Assembly (NCBI RefSeq): GCF_002979455.1
Contig: NZ_PCOU01000005.1
Coordinates: 124,001 to 188,000, forward strand
Reading direction: 5' to 3'
Length of the DNA: 64,000 nucleotides
From: Chryseobacterium sp. MYb7
GTDB taxonomy: Bacteria; Bacteroidota; Bacteroidia; Flavobacteriales; Weeksellaceae
The position numbers and the translations under genes were made by a program. This document shows, in pieces, positions 8,068 to 17,371 of the stretch. A model generated the notes under the pieces. That model was not told the DNA's origin. It ran no database searches and worked only from the letters and a program-made list of their open reading frames with translations. Within the stretch, counting starts at the first letter, position 1; each line of letters opens with the position of its first letter.

Positions 8068-10899
8068 ATGAGCAAATCAACAGAATATATAGAAGTTTAC
8101 GGAGCACGTGAACACAATCTTAAAAATATTAATGTTAAAATTCCACGTAATGAATTGGTCGTTATTACAGGCCTTTCCGGAAGTGGAAAATCGTCATTGG
8201 CTTTCGACACTATTTTTGCAGAAGGCCAGCGTCGTTATATTGAAACATTCTCTGCTTATGCACGTCAGTTTTTGGGCGGGCTGGAGCGTCCTGATGTAGA
8301 TAAAATTGAAGGGCTTTCTCCTGTCATTGCTATCGAGCAGAAGACGACCAATAAAAACCCTCGTTCTACCGTAGGAACGGTTACTGAGCTTTACGATTTT
8401 CTGCGTCTTTTGTATGCAAGAGTTTCAGATGCTTACTCTTTGTCTACAGGACAGAAATTGGTAAGTTATACTGAAGATCAGATTCTTGAAACCATCAAAG
8501 AAAACTATAAAAAAGAAAAAATAATGCTTTTGGCGCCTGTGGTACGTTCCAGAAAAGGACATTATCATGAGCTCTTTGTTCAGATGGCTAAAAAAGGTTA
8601 TGGACAGGCAAGAATTGATGGTGAACTGCAGGATATTGAATATGATTTAAAACTTGACCGTTATAAAACCCACGACATCGACATTGTTATCGACCGTTGG
8701 ATCATCGGGGAGAATGCCTCAGAAGGCAGAATGGAAAAATCCCTGCGTACCGCAATGGAAATGGGAGAAGGGATTATCGGAATTCAAAAGCTGGGAGGTA
8801 CAGATATCGAATATTTTTCCAAAAATCTGATGGATGCAGAAACCGGACATTCTTTGGCACTGCCGGAGCCGAATACTTTCTCATTCAACTCTCCAAAAGG
8901 AAGCTGCCCGAACTGTAAAGGACTGGGAACAATTAAAAAGATCAATACCGATTACTTTATAGATAATCCTAAATTGTCAATCAACCAGGGAGGATTATTA
9001 CCGTTGGAAGATATCAAATCTAACAAATGGATTCTTTCTCAGATTAAGAATATTCTTGAAATTTTCGGATTGGGATTAACAACGCCGCTTCAGGATATTC
9101 CGGAAGAAGCACTGGATTATATCTACAACGGATGCCATAAAGAATTCAATAAAGACCTGAAATATGCAGGAATTACCAAGAAAATAAAGATTGGCTTTGA
9201 CGGTTTGATCACCTTCATGGAAGAAATCATTGAGGAAAGAGAATCTTATGAAGCCATTTTATTGGAAAGACATTTCACCACAGAAGAAACCTGCCCGGAA
9301 TGTAATGGTACCCGTCTTCAGCCTTCAAGTTTAAGCTTTAAAATTGACGGAAAAAATATTGCTGAGGTTAACGGTTTAAGCTTAGCAGATTTAAAAGACT
9401 GGCTAGCTGACGTTAAAGATAAATTCTCAGAAAAAAATAAAATTATTGCTCACGAGATCTTAAAAGAGATTGAAACCAGACTTCAGTTCCTTCTGGATGT
9501 AGGTTTGGATTATTTAAGTTTGAGTAGAAGTTCAAAAACCCTTTCAGGAGGGGAGTCACAGAGAATTCGTCTGGCAACACAGATCGGATCTCAGTTGGTG
9601 AATGTATTGTATATTCTTGATGAACCTAGTATCGGGCTTCACCAGAGAGATAACGAAAGACTGATTCATTCCTTGAAAAACCTGAGAGATATCGGAAATT
9701 CTGTATTGGTGGTAGAACATGATAAAGACATGATTCTGGAAGCCGATGAGGTTTTGGATATTGGTCCAAGAGCTGGAAAATTCGGTGGAGAAATTCTTTG
9801 GCAGGGAAAACCAAAAGATTTATTGAAAGCTGATACCATTACTGCTCAATATATTAACGGAAAAAGAAAAATTGCAATTCCTGAAGAAAGGAGAGCAGGA
9901 AGTGGTAAAAATATTGTTTTAAAAGGAGCTACAGGGAACAATCTTAAAAATGTAACGCTGGATATTCCTCTTGGAAAATTAGTAGTGGTAACCGGAATTT
10001 CAGGAAGCGGAAAATCTTCATTGATTAACGGTACATTGTATCCAATCCTTAACAAGCATTTCTACAGAGCGGTTCAGGAACCGCTACCGTACAAAAAGAT
10101 TGAAGGACTGGAGAATATTGATAAAATTGTAGACGTAGACCAGACTCCGATTGGAAGAACACCTCGTTCGAATCCTGCTACCTATACCGGAATGTTTACT
10201 GATATCAGAAACCTTTTTGCAGAACTGCCAGAAAGTAAAATCCGTGGTTATAAGCCGGGAAGATTCTCTTTCAACGTAAAAGGCGGAAGATGTGAAACAT
10301 GCCAGGGTGAAGGATTAAAAGTGATCGAAATGAATTTCCTTCCGGATGTATATGTACATTGTGAAACCTGTAACGGAAAACGTTTCAACAGAGAAACGCT
10401 GGAGGTTCGTTACAAAGGAAAATCAATCTCTGACGTATTGGATATGACGATTGATGAAGCGGTAGATTTCTTCCAGCCGATTCCTAAGATTTTTGCGAAA
10501 GTAAAAACATTACAGGATGTAGGTTTAGGATATATAACCCTTGGACAGCAGTCGACAACCCTTTCAGGAGGTGAAGCACAACGTATCAAGTTAGCAACCG
10601 AATTATCAAAAAGACAAACAGGAAATACCCTTTATATCCTTGATGAACCAACAACAGGACTTCATTTTGAAGATGTAAAAATCCTGATGGATGCCATCAA
10701 CCAATTGGTAGAACTTGGAAACTCTTTCATCATCATCGAACATAATATGGATGTCATCAAATTAGCAGACCATATTATTGACGTAGGACCTGAAGGAGGA
10801 AAATATGGTGGACAGATTGTAGCACAGGGAACTCCAGAGGAAATTGTAAAATCTAAGAAAAGCTTGACAGGGAAGTTTTTGAAGAGAGAATTGGAGTAG
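8068..10899 (+). CDS. uvrA: Excinuclease ABC subunit A (UvrA)
   Basis: DNA damage sensor of nucleotide excision repair: a UvrA dimer scans DNA and loads UvrB. At 943 residues it is full length. It contains two ABC ATPase modules: the first has Walker A GLSGSGKS (35-42) and signature LSGGESQRI (about 492), the second Walker [10 protein letters not shown] (about 644) and LSGGEAQRI (about 832). CxxC zinc pairs are visible near 279 (CPNC), 409 (CPEC), 742 (CETC) and 768 (CETC). It is a single-gene unit ending at a hairpin terminator. Flavobacteria often carry several uvrA paralogues, so this need not be the only one. Confidence 0.97.
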   Translation: MSKSTEYIEVYGAREHNLKNINVKIPRNELVVITGLSGSGKSSLAFDTIFAEGQRRYIETFSAYARQFLGGLERPDVDKIEGLSPVIAIEQKTTNKNPRSTVGTVTELYDFLRLLYARVSDAYSLSTGQKLVSYTEDQILETIKENYKKEKIMLLAPVVRSRKGHYHELFVQMAKKGYGQARIDGELQDIEYDLKLDRYKTHDIDIVIDRWIIGENASEGRMEKSLRTAMEMGEGIIGIQKLGGTDIEYFSKNLMDAETGHSLALPEPNTFSFNSPKGSCPNCKGLGTIKKINTDYFIDNPKLSINQGGLLPLEDIKSNKWILSQIKNILEIFGLGLTTPLQDIPEEALDYIYNGCHKEFNKDLKYAGITKKIKIGFDGLITFMEEIIEERESYEAILLERHFTTEETCPECNGTRLQPSSLSFKIDGKNIAEVNGLSLADLKDWLADVKDKFSEKNKIIAHEILKEIETRLQFLLDVGLDYLSLSRSSKTLSGGESQRIRLATQIGSQLVNVLYILDEPSIGLHQRDNERLIHSLKNLRDIGNSVLVVEHDKDMILEADEVLDIGPRAGKFGGEILWQGKPKDLLKADTITAQYINGKRKIAIPEERRAGSGKNIVLKGATGNNLKNVTLDIPLGKLVVVTGISGSGKSSLINGTLYPILNKHFYRAVQEPLPYKKIEGLENIDKIVDVDQTPIGRTPRSNPATYTGMFTDIRNLFAELPESKIRGYKPGRFSFNVKGGRCETCQGEGLKVIEMNFLPDVYVHCETCNGKRFNRETLEVRYKGKSISDVLDMTIDEAVDFFQPIPKIFAKVKTLQDVGLGYITLGQQSTTLSGGEAQRIKLATELSKRQTGNTLYILDEPTTGLHFEDVKILMDAINQLVELGNSFIIIEHNMDVIKLADHIIDVGPEGGKYGGQIVAQGTPEEIVKSKKSLTGKFLKRELE

Positions 10900-10928
10900 A
10901 TATCAGAATAAAAATCAAGATAATTATT

Positions 10929-10958
10929 GGCTAAACTAATCAGGTTTAGCCTTTTTTA
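10929..10958 (+). terminator. Intrinsic terminator after uvrA
   Basis: GGCTAAAC pairs with GTTTAGCC across a short loop, followed by a run of T. Confidence 0.85.
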
Positions 10959-11088
10959 TGCTTAAAATAGCCTTCCAATATTAAATTTTCAATTATTTTT
11001 AAAATTTATTTATCTGTAAATCAGTGTTTTATATTTCAATGTTAACCTAATGTTAACTGAATGTAAAATTAATATGAATTATTTTTAA

Positions 11089-11096
11089 TAACTTTG
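11089..11096 (+). promoter_or_regulatory. -7 box of the small exported protein gene
   Basis: TAACTTTG lies 49 bases before the ATG at 11146. Two GTTAAC words sit a little upstream, at about 11041 and 11052. Confidence 0.4.
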
Positions 11097-11145
11097 GTTA
11101 AGAGATACAAAAATAAGTTAGTATAATATTTAAAACCAGTTAGTT

Positions 11146-11550
11146 ATGAAAAATAGAATTCAAATATTGATGGCTTCACTTTTCGTTTGCGGATTTGCTG
11201 CTGTTTTGAACACTGCTAAAGCTCAAACTACAGATCATAATACCATTCAGGAAATTCAGCTGAATAGAAGTGAAACATTTAATGATATCAGAAATAAATT
11301 AGAAGCCAATTTTGATCTTACCAACCCTGATTATAAACAGGGAACCGTAAACTCAGTGGTGAAATTCGATATTGCAAAAAATGGAAAGATTGTCAACGTA
11401 CACTCCACTGGAGATTGCAAAACTGTAAGCAAAGAAATTGAAATGGTACTAAGTGATCTTGATTATAAAGTAGACCGCAATAAACTAACTGATAATATGG
11501 TTGCTTACACTTACGTAATGCCTGTGACAGTAGAAATCCACAGCAGATAG
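11146..11550 (+). CDS. Small exported protein with a TonB-C-like fold
   Basis: 134-residue protein with a Sec signal peptide ending at TAKAQ-TT. The mature part (about residues 60-134) has the pattern of TonB C-terminal-like domains: a VVKFDIAKNGKIVNVHS strand pair, a single cysteine in GDCKTVSKEI, a helix, then a final MPVTVEI strand. There is no transmembrane anchor or proline-rich linker, so it is not an energising TonB; in Bacteroidota such stand-alone exported domains are common and uncharacterised. It ends about 100 bases before the double-glycine peptide gene but shares no obvious transcript with it. Confidence 0.55.
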   Translation: MKNRIQILMASLFVCGFAAVLNTAKAQTTDHNTIQEIQLNRSETFNDIRNKLEANFDLTNPDYKQGTVNSVVKFDIAKNGKIVNVHSTGDCKTVSKEIEMVLSDLDYKVDRNKLTDNMVAYTYVMPVTVEIHSR

Positions 11551-11599
11551 TATTATATTATTCAATAATATGTGAATAATGAAAACTTATCAGATTAAG

Positions 11600-11635
11600 T
11601 TGTAATAAAGAATAAACTCCAAGGTTTTAATTTTG
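11600..11635 (+). promoter_or_regulatory. Promoter of the double-glycine peptide gene
   Basis: TAATTTTG at 11628-11635 is a clean -7 box 23 bases before the ATG. A TTG at 11600-11602 is 25 bases upstream, longer than the usual spacing. The peptide gene thus has its own promoter and terminator. Confidence 0.5.
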
Positions 11636-11658
11636 GGCTACCATAAAATTAAAACGAT

Positions 11659-11793
11659 ATGAAAAATCTAAAGAAACTGACGAAGTCAGATTTGAAATCA
11701 GTGTACGGAGGAGAACCTAAAAAATACTGTACGTTTTGCGAATGGGCAAATAAAGTAATTTGCAGTGATATTCCAATCGTTCAATGCCCGTAA
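11659..11793 (+). CDS. Double-glycine leader (bacteriocin/RiPP-like) peptide
   Basis: 44-residue peptide. The leader MKNLKKLTKSDLKSVYGG (1-18) is the Bacteroidota GG-type leader: basic and amphipathic, with L residues and a terminal Gly-Gly that C39-peptidase ABC exporters cleave. The predicted core is residues 19-44 with four cysteines (C24, C27, C35, C43), a CTFC pair, one W and a CP C-terminus, so two disulfides or modified cysteines are possible. It has its own promoter and a tight terminator. NCBI annotates similar Chryseobacterium peptides as bacteriocin-like. No peptidase-transporter, cyclodehydratase or radical SAM maturase is nearby. Antibacterial activity is unproven. Confidence 0.75.
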   Translation: MKNLKKLTKSDLKSVYGGEPKKYCTFCEWANKVICSDIPIVQCP

Positions 11794-11798
11794 AAAAT

Positions 11799-11825
11799 AA
11801 AGCCGCTTATAAAAGCGGCTTTTCT
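11799..11825. terminator. Bidirectional intrinsic terminator
   Basis: AAGCCGCTT and AAGCGGCTT flank a 4-base loop, with A and T tracts on either side. It serves the peptide gene and the convergent DUF3828 lipoprotein gene. Confidence 0.9.
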
Positions 11826-11826
11826 A

Positions 11827-12369
11827 TTATTTCGTACTCTGAACAAATTCTGTTAATCTTGCTTTAAGATCTTTAGAATTTCCTATTTTATCAAAAGTAA
11901 CATTATCTACTCTCCATCCTTTTTCTGTATTGGTCAGATGTACCGTATCCATCCATTTTTCTTTAGGTGCAGCATGATTATATTCAAAGGCTACCAATGC
12001 TTCAGCCGTATTATCCTGTACTTTTACAGACTTGATTTTATAGCTGGTAAATCCTTCATACAAGCTGGAAAAAATAGCTCCTTCAAAGATTAAAGGCTTC
12101 TCGTCGGGATGGTCACTTTTTTTCACCTTTTCAATATCTGCTTTTGAAGCATTAATTGCATCTTCTAAAACTTTTTTTAAATCCTGAGAAAACAAAGTAT
12201 CAGGAATAGGGTTGTTGTAAACAGCTTCGTTAGACTTGCCATATTGAGTATAAAGTGCATTTACTTTTTCATTAATGGCTGCATCTGAAGATATAGAAGG
12301 CTTAGGCTCATTTTTTTTACAGGATACAGCAAGTAGAAAAATTCCTAAAAAGAGAAATAATTTTTTCAT
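11827..12369 (-). CDS. DUF3828 lipoprotein
   Basis: 180-residue predicted lipoprotein: the signal sequence ends in LLAVSC, so C17 would be lipidated and the protein held at the membrane facing the periplasm. The rest fits DUF3828 (YbjP/YqhG-like), an NTF2-like fold of unknown role found in several Gram-negatives; the GWRVDNVTF strand near the C-terminus is typical. It stands alone, convergent with the small peptide gene and divergent from the DUF421 gene. Confidence 0.7.
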   Translation of the reverse strand: MKKLFLFLGIFLLAVSCKKNEPKPSISSDAAINEKVNALYTQYGKSNEAVYNNPIPDTLFSQDLKKVLEDAINASKADIEKVKKSDHPDEKPLIFEGAIFSSLYEGFTSYKIKSVKVQDNTAEALVAFEYNHAAPKEKWMDTVHLTNTEKGWRVDNVTFDKIGNSKDLKARLTEFVQSTK

Positions 12370-12463
12370 TTGATCTTATTTTTGTGGTGTTTATCAGAGT
12401 CCCAAGGTCAAAATGCATACCAAAATCTGTTAAAAAATATTTTTTATGCATGACAAAAATCAA

Positions 12464-12471
12464 TACATTTG
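12464..12471 (+). promoter_or_regulatory. -7 box of the DUF421 gene
   Basis: TACATTTG ends 17 bases before the GTG start at 12489. An in-frame stop at 12474-12476 rules out a longer protein. Confidence 0.5.
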
Positions 12472-12488
12472 AGTAGATAAAAAAAATT

Positions 12489-13001
12489 GTGGATCTTATT
12501 CTTAATGTTGCTGTCCGTTCCCTCTGCGTTTACCTTTTTATGGTAATTGCTATCCGTTTGTTTGGTAAAAACCAGCTTTCTCAGCTCAATGCAGGAGATG
12601 TTGTATTGTTATTATTAATTTCAAATGCTGTTCAGAATGCAATGGTAGGTCCTGATACCTCTCTTCAGGGAGGCATTATTGCGGCATTGGTTTTGTTTGT
12701 TGCTAATTTTATCTTGAAAAGGATCATGTTTTCCAATCGTTCCTTTCAGACTTTTATGGAAGATGAACCTGTCATTCTGATCAGAGACGGAGTTGCGGAT
12801 CAGGCAGCCCTGAACCGGGTAAAGATCACCGAAAGCGAATTGGAAGAAGCCATCAGAGAACATGGGATTGAAAACATACAGAATGTAAAGCTTTCTGTTC
12901 TGGAAGTGGATGGAAATATAAGCGTTGTTTCTCAGGACGAGAAGAGTAAACAGACTCACTATTCAAGAATTAAAAGAAAAATGAAACGAAAATACCATTA
13001 A
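12489..13001 (+). CDS. DUF421 (YetF-like) membrane protein
   Basis: 170-residue DUF421 protein. The N-terminal half has three hydrophobic segments, including RLFGKNQLSQLNAGDVV and LLLLISNAVQNAMVG, which are typical of the family. The C-terminal half is a small soluble domain with the VILIRDG strand and the ESELEEAIREHGI helix, and a basic tail. The function of YetF proteins is unknown. The start is GTG, forced by an upstream in-frame stop. The next gene, a GNAT acetyltransferase, begins 5 bases after the stop, so the two form an operon. Confidence 0.85.
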   Translation: MDLILNVAVRSLCVYLFMVIAIRLFGKNQLSQLNAGDVVLLLLISNAVQNAMVGPDTSLQGGIIAALVLFVANFILKRIMFSNRSFQTFMEDEPVILIRDGVADQAALNRVKITESELEEAIREHGIENIQNVKLSVLEVDGNISVVSQDEKSKQTHYSRIKRKMKRKYH

Positions 13002-13006
13002 ATACG

Positions 13007-13498
13007 ATGAATTACGAATTAAGAGAAATGCTTCCCAGTGACGAAGTAAGGGTGCTTGAGATTTTCCGACAGGGAATAGACAGTGGAATTGCCACTTTGG
13101 AAACAGAAGTTCCCACTCCGGAAGCCTGGAGCATGGAATATTTCAACGACTGCCGTTGGGTACTTGAAAATGAAAATAATGAAGTAATAGGATGGTGCGC
13201 CCTAAAACCATTCAGTAAAAGAGAAAGTTTTAAAGGAGTGGCAGAAGTAAGCATTTATTTCGATAAAGAATACCAAGGCAAAGGATTGGGTTCCATATTG
13301 CTTAAAAAGATCATTTTGGACAGCGAAGACCATGGATTCTGGACATTACAGACCAATCTCTTCTCAGAAAATGAAATGGCAATCAAGTCTCATCAAAAAA
13401 ATGGGTTCAGAACGGTAGGTGTCCGCAAAAAAATCGGAAAGCTCAACGGGGAATGGAAAGATCTTGTTCTGATGGAGAAAAGAAGCGAAACGATTTAA
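13007..13498 (+). CDS. GNAT acetyltransferase, Pat/MnaT-like
   Basis: 163-residue GCN5-type N-acetyltransferase. The acetyl-CoA loop is Q-G-K-G-L-G (motif A, about residues 90-95). The early segment DSGIATLETE is close to the DTGTATFETE-like stretch of phosphinothricin or methionine-sulfoximine acetyltransferases (Pat, MnaT), and the late KNGFRTVGVRKKIGKLNGEWKD segment also fits. It probably acetylates methionine sulfoximine-like amino acid analogues, but the substrate is inferred only from family resemblance. Translated from the DUF421 transcript. Confidence 0.8.
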   Translation: MNYELREMLPSDEVRVLEIFRQGIDSGIATLETEVPTPEAWSMEYFNDCRWVLENENNEVIGWCALKPFSKRESFKGVAEVSIYFDKEYQGKGLGSILLKKIILDSEDHGFWTLQTNLFSENEMAIKSHQKNGFRTVGVRKKIGKLNGEWKDLVLMEKRSETI

Positions 13499-13500
13499 AA

Positions 13501-13573
<73 letters not shown>

Positions 13574-13728
13574 TTGTTTTATAAGCACACTAATCTCCAT
13601 TACAAAATTCACTATTGACTTGCGAAGCAAAATTGACCATTGACAATAAAAGACTATATATTTCAACTTTGAACTTTCTTTTTGGCATTACCATTGTAAT
13701 ATTACATTAAGTTGAAAAAATAGAAATA

Positions 13729-13908
13729 ATGAAAAATATAATTAAAATTACTGGAGTACTTATTGTGGTATTGATGCTTTCATCCTGTGTAGTTCATGAT
13801 AATGGAGCCAGAGGAAATACAATCCCTCCGGGACAGGCTAAAAAAATATATGGTGGAAGTGCCAAAGATTATGCTCCTGGACAGGTAAAGAAAAGAAATG
13901 GTTATTAA
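13729..13908 (+). CDS. Mini-lipoprotein, paralogue 1
   Basis: 59-residue predicted lipoprotein: MKNIIKITGVLIVVLMLSSC places the lipidated cysteine at residue 20. The mature 40 residues are hydrophilic and carry IPPGQAKKIYGG and YAPGQVKK. The next gene (14025-14246) encodes a clear paralogue aligning without gaps over the first 20 residues and sharing the PPG-x-AK-x-x-YGGS-x-x-x-YAPG-x-V pattern, which argues that both are real despite their size. Function unknown; localisation to the outer membrane inner face or surface is inferred. Confidence 0.75.
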   Translation: MKNIIKITGVLIVVLMLSSCVVHDNGARGNTIPPGQAKKIYGGSAKDYAPGQVKKRNGY

Positions 13909-14024
13909 GAGGCCTTTAAAATAAAAATACAAACACTCATTTTTAACATACATTGGCTTAATTTCAGTTTATACTGGCATTAACATTGATATATTTTGCT
14001 ATCGAAATTGAAAAAGTGAAAGTA

Positions 14025-14246
14025 ATGAAAAGTATGTTGAAAATTGTAGGGGCAGGCGTGGTCCTGTTAATGCTGTCCTCCTGCGTAGTGCATGAACCTC
14101 ATGGAAGAAGAATGCCGCCGGGACACGCAAAAAGGTATTATGGCGGAAGTACAAGATACTATGCACCTGGTGAGGTTCAAAAAGTCTATATTTATGAAGA
14201 GCGTGGCCATCATCACAGAGGTCGTGGTCATAGATACCATAGATAA
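14025..14246 (+). CDS. Mini-lipoprotein, paralogue 2 with His-rich tail
   Basis: 73-residue predicted lipoprotein. The start is set at 14025, not the upstream in-frame ATG at 13986, because from here the sequence aligns residue for residue with paralogue 1 (signal ending LLMLSSC, cysteine at 20). It shares MPPGHAKRYYGGS and YAPGEV, then adds a tail rich in His, Arg and Gly (RGHHHRGRGHRYHR) that could bind metal or nucleic acid, though nothing proves this. Probably a tandem duplication of the preceding gene. Confidence 0.75.
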   Translation: MKSMLKIVGAGVVLLMLSSCVVHEPHGRRMPPGHAKRYYGGSTRYYAPGEVQKVYIYEERGHHHRGRGHRYHR

Positions 14247-14251
14247 AAAAG

Positions 14252-14283
14252 AAAAGCACTGAATTTATCAGTGCTTTTTTTAT
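14252..14283. terminator. Bidirectional intrinsic terminator
   Basis: AAGCACTGA pairs with TCAGTGCTT, with A and T tracts. It lies between the mini-lipoprotein gene and the convergent DUF4286 gene. Confidence 0.88.
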
Positions 14284-14289
14284 GATTAA

Positions 14290-14604
14290 TTATAATCTCG
14301 ACTTTTTGGGATTCAGGAAAGTGTTAAAAATCATAACTTCTTGTCCGAATTTCTTCTCAATTCTTTCCGAAATATTCAAAAGTTCACTTTGAATGAAGTC
14401 TTCTCGCAGTTCATCATTATCAAAGATTAACAGAAGATTATAATTTTTACCTTCTTCAATAAAATCACTGTGCACTTCAGAAAGGATATATTTATTTACA
14501 TCCATCAGGTTTTCAGTCATTAAAACCAGTGTTTCATCAATATAATTTTCCCATTCTTCTAGGTTATCTTTTGTACAGTGGAAAGTTATACTTAATACGC
14601 TCAT
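14290..14604 (-). CDS. DUF4286 family protein
   Basis: 104-residue cytosolic protein of the DUF4286 family, widespread and uncharacterised in Bacteroidota. It begins with a beta strand (MSVLSITFHCT) and has a compact ferredoxin-like pattern of alternating strands and helices (NYNLLLIFDNDELREDFIQSEL). No catalytic motif is visible. It is divergent from gyrA; the two starts are about 150 bases apart. Confidence 0.75.
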   Translation of the reverse strand: MSVLSITFHCTKDNLEEWENYIDETLVLMTENLMDVNKYILSEVHSDFIEEGKNYNLLLIFDNDELREDFIQSELLNISERIEKKFGQEVMIFNTFLNPKKSRL

Positions 14605-14752
14605 TTTTTATGAATTTTTAAGATTTTTTGGATAAATTCTACAGCAAAAATCGGCATTTTTTTCGTAAATTAGCCCGTTAATAAAAATTGGAAATAAATA
14701 ATTTTCAGACTTACAGCTAAAGGTTTGAATATCATTACAATAAAATTTGTTT

Positions 14753-17341
14753 ATGCAAAAAGAAGGAGAAAGACTGATTCCTATCAACATTGTTGATGAA
14801 ATGAAGTCGTCTTATATCGATTATTCGATGTCCGTTATCGTTTCAAGAGCGTTACCGGATGTAAGAGACGGCTTGAAGCCCGTTCATAGAAGAGTACTTT
14901 ATGGTATGTATGGATTAGGGGTGTTTTCTAATAGAAAATATTTAAAATCTGCGAGAATTGTTGGGGATGTTTTGGGTAAATATCACCCGCACGGAGATTC
15001 CTCTGTATACGATGCTATGGTAAGAATGGCTCAGGACTGGAGCTTACGTTATCCTCAGGTAGACGGGCAGGGTAACTTCGGTTCAATGGATGGTGACCCG
15101 CCTGCAGCAATGCGTTATACTGAGGCAAGATTGAAAAAAATCTCTGATGAGGTTCTTTCAGACCTGGATAAAGAAACAGTTGATTTCCAGAATAACTTCG
15201 ACGATAGTTTACAGGAGCCAACAGTAATGCCTACCAAAGTTCCTAACCTTTTGGTGAACGGTACTTCAGGTATTGCGGTAGGGATGGCAACCAATATGGC
15301 GCCACACAACTTATCTGAGTCGGTAGATGCTATCTGTGCTTATATTGATAATAAAGAAATTACAATAGATGAGCTGATGCAGCACATCATTGCTCCGGAT
15401 TTCCCTACAGGGGGTATCATCTACGGATATGATGGTGTGAGAGATGCATTCCACACAGGAAGAGGTAGAGTAGTTCTAAGAGCTAAGGTTAACTTTGAAG
15501 AAATCGGAAATAGAAACGCTATTATCGTTACCGAAATCCCTTATCAGGTGAACAAGGCTGAAATGATCGCCAGAACAGCAGAACTCGTTAAAGACGAAAA
15601 AATCCCTGGTATCCACGAGATCAGAGATGAGTCGGATAGAAAAGGACTTCGCGTTGTATATGAATTGAAAAATGATGCAATCCCGAATGTAGTTCTTAAC
15701 CTATTATATAAATATACAGCACTTCAGACTTCTTTCAGTGTCAATAATATTGCATTGGTTCACGGAAGACCGGAGCAGTTGAACCTTAAAGATATCATTC
15801 ATCACTTTGTAGAGCACAGACATGAGGTAATCGTAAGAAGAACTCAGTATGAGCTTAAAAAAGCAAAAGAAAGAGCACACATCCTTGAAGGATTCATGAA
15901 AGTGATCGGAACTCAGGATGCTTTAGACAGAGCTATTTCTATTATCCGTCACAGTGCTAATCCTCAGGCTGCAAAAGAAGGTTTAATCGAGGCATTTGAA
16001 CTTTCTGATATTCAGGCTCAGGCGATTCTAGATCTTAGATTGGCTCGTCTTACAGGAATGGAGCTTGATAAGATCCGTGATGAATACGATGCGATTATGA
16101 AAGAAATTGAGAATTTAGAAGATATCTTAGCCAACGAGCCAAGAAGATTCCAGATTATCAAAGAGGAATTAATCGAAATCAAAGAAAAATACGGAGACGA
16201 AAGAAGAACTGAAATTGATTATTCAGGAGGAGAAATGTCTATCGAAGATATTATTCCGAACGAATCTGTAGTTCTTACAATTTCTCATGCGGGATATGTT
16301 AAAAGAACTTCTCTTTCAGAATATAAAATTCAAAGCAGAGGAGGGGTAGGAAATAAAGCGGCAACAACAAGGGATTCTGATTTCCTTGAATATATTGTTT
16401 CTGCTACCAACCACCAGTATATGTTATTCTTTACAGAAAAAGGAAGATGTTACTGGTTAAGAGTATTTGAAATTCCTGAAGGCTCCAGAACAGCAAAAGG
16501 AAGAGCGGTACAAAACTTGATTAACATTGAGCCGGATGATAAGATCAAAGCGTATATCAGAACCAATAACCTTAAGGATTCCGAATATGTAAATCAAATG
16601 AGTGTTGTGATGGTTACCAAAAACGGTACAATCAAGAAAACATCATTAGAAGCTTATTCAAGACCAAGAGTAAACGGGGTAAATGCTATTGAAATCAGAG
16701 ATAATGACCAGTTATTAGGTGCTTACCTTACCAATGGGACATCTGAGATCATGATTGCTACTAAAAACGGTAAATGTATCCGTTTCCCTGAAGAAAAAGT
16801 AAGAGAAGTAGGTAGAGGATCTATCGGGGTAAGAGGTATTGCTATGGAAGACAATGATGAGGCTATTGGTATGATTGTTGTGAACGATGTAGAGAACGAA
16901 ACAGTACTTGTAGTATCTGAAAAAGGATATGGAAAAAGAACTGCAGTAGAAGACTACAGAATTACCAACAGAGGAGGAAAAGGTGTAATTACGCTGAACA
17001 TTACCGAAAAAACAGGAAATCTGATCGCTATTCAAAACGTAACAGATGAAGATGGATTGATGATCATCAATAAATCCGGTGTTGCCATCAGAATGGGAAT
17101 GGATGAAATGAGAGTAATGGGTAGAAATACACAGGGTGTGAAGTTGATCAACCTTAAGAAAAATGACGAAATTGCAGCCATTGCAAAAGTAGAAATGGAT
17201 AAAGACGTAGAAGAAGATTCTGAAGAACTTGAAGAAGGAGAAGAAGGAGTAGGAACACTATTTGATGATCAGGAAGAGAATACAGCACCTCAGACTGAAA
17301 ATGAAAATACTGCAGAGGAAAATTCTGATTCTGAAGAATAA
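14753..17341 (+). CDS. gyrA: DNA gyrase subunit A
   Basis: 862-residue GyrA, which cuts and rejoins DNA to introduce negative supercoils with GyrB. The catalytic tyrosine is Y122 (AMRYTEARL), preceded by R121. The quinolone-determining region [10 protein letters not shown] keeps S83 and D87 in E. coli numbering, the susceptible-type residues. The C-terminal pinwheel shows a degenerate GyrA box (QSRGGVGN) and a second NRGGKGV blade, then an acidic tail of Glu, Asp and Asn. The start is ATG at 14753; a TTG two codons upstream is not needed. A TPR protein gene follows after 30 bases and may be co-transcribed. Confidence 0.98.
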   Translation: MQKEGERLIPINIVDEMKSSYIDYSMSVIVSRALPDVRDGLKPVHRRVLYGMYGLGVFSNRKYLKSARIVGDVLGKYHPHGDSSVYDAMVRMAQDWSLRYPQVDGQGNFGSMDGDPPAAMRYTEARLKKISDEVLSDLDKETVDFQNNFDDSLQEPTVMPTKVPNLLVNGTSGIAVGMATNMAPHNLSESVDAICAYIDNKEITIDELMQHIIAPDFPTGGIIYGYDGVRDAFHTGRGRVVLRAKVNFEEIGNRNAIIVTEIPYQVNKAEMIARTAELVKDEKIPGIHEIRDESDRKGLRVVYELKNDAIPNVVLNLLYKYTALQTSFSVNNIALVHGRPEQLNLKDIIHHFVEHRHEVIVRRTQYELKKAKERAHILEGFMKVIGTQDALDRAISIIRHSANPQAAKEGLIEAFELSDIQAQAILDLRLARLTGMELDKIRDEYDAIMKEIENLEDILANEPRRFQIIKEELIEIKEKYGDERRTEIDYSGGEMSIEDIIPNESVVLTISHAGYVKRTSLSEYKIQSRGGVGNKAATTRDSDFLEYIVSATNHQYMLFFTEKGRCYWLRVFEIPEGSRTAKGRAVQNLINIEPDDKIKAYIRTNNLKDSEYVNQMSVVMVTKNGTIKKTSLEAYSRPRVNGVNAIEIRDNDQLLGAYLTNGTSEIMIATKNGKCIRFPEEKVREVGRGSIGVRGIAMEDNDEAIGMIVVNDVENETVLVVSEKGYGKRTAVEDYRITNRGGKGVITLNITEKTGNLIAIQNVTDEDGLMIINKSGVAIRMGMDEMRVMGRNTQGVKLINLKKNDEIAAIAKVEMDKDVEEDSEELEEGEEGVGTLFDDQEENTAPQTENENTAEENSDSEE

Positions 17342-17371
17342 ATTGTACAATATAAATATAAAATAGTTATT

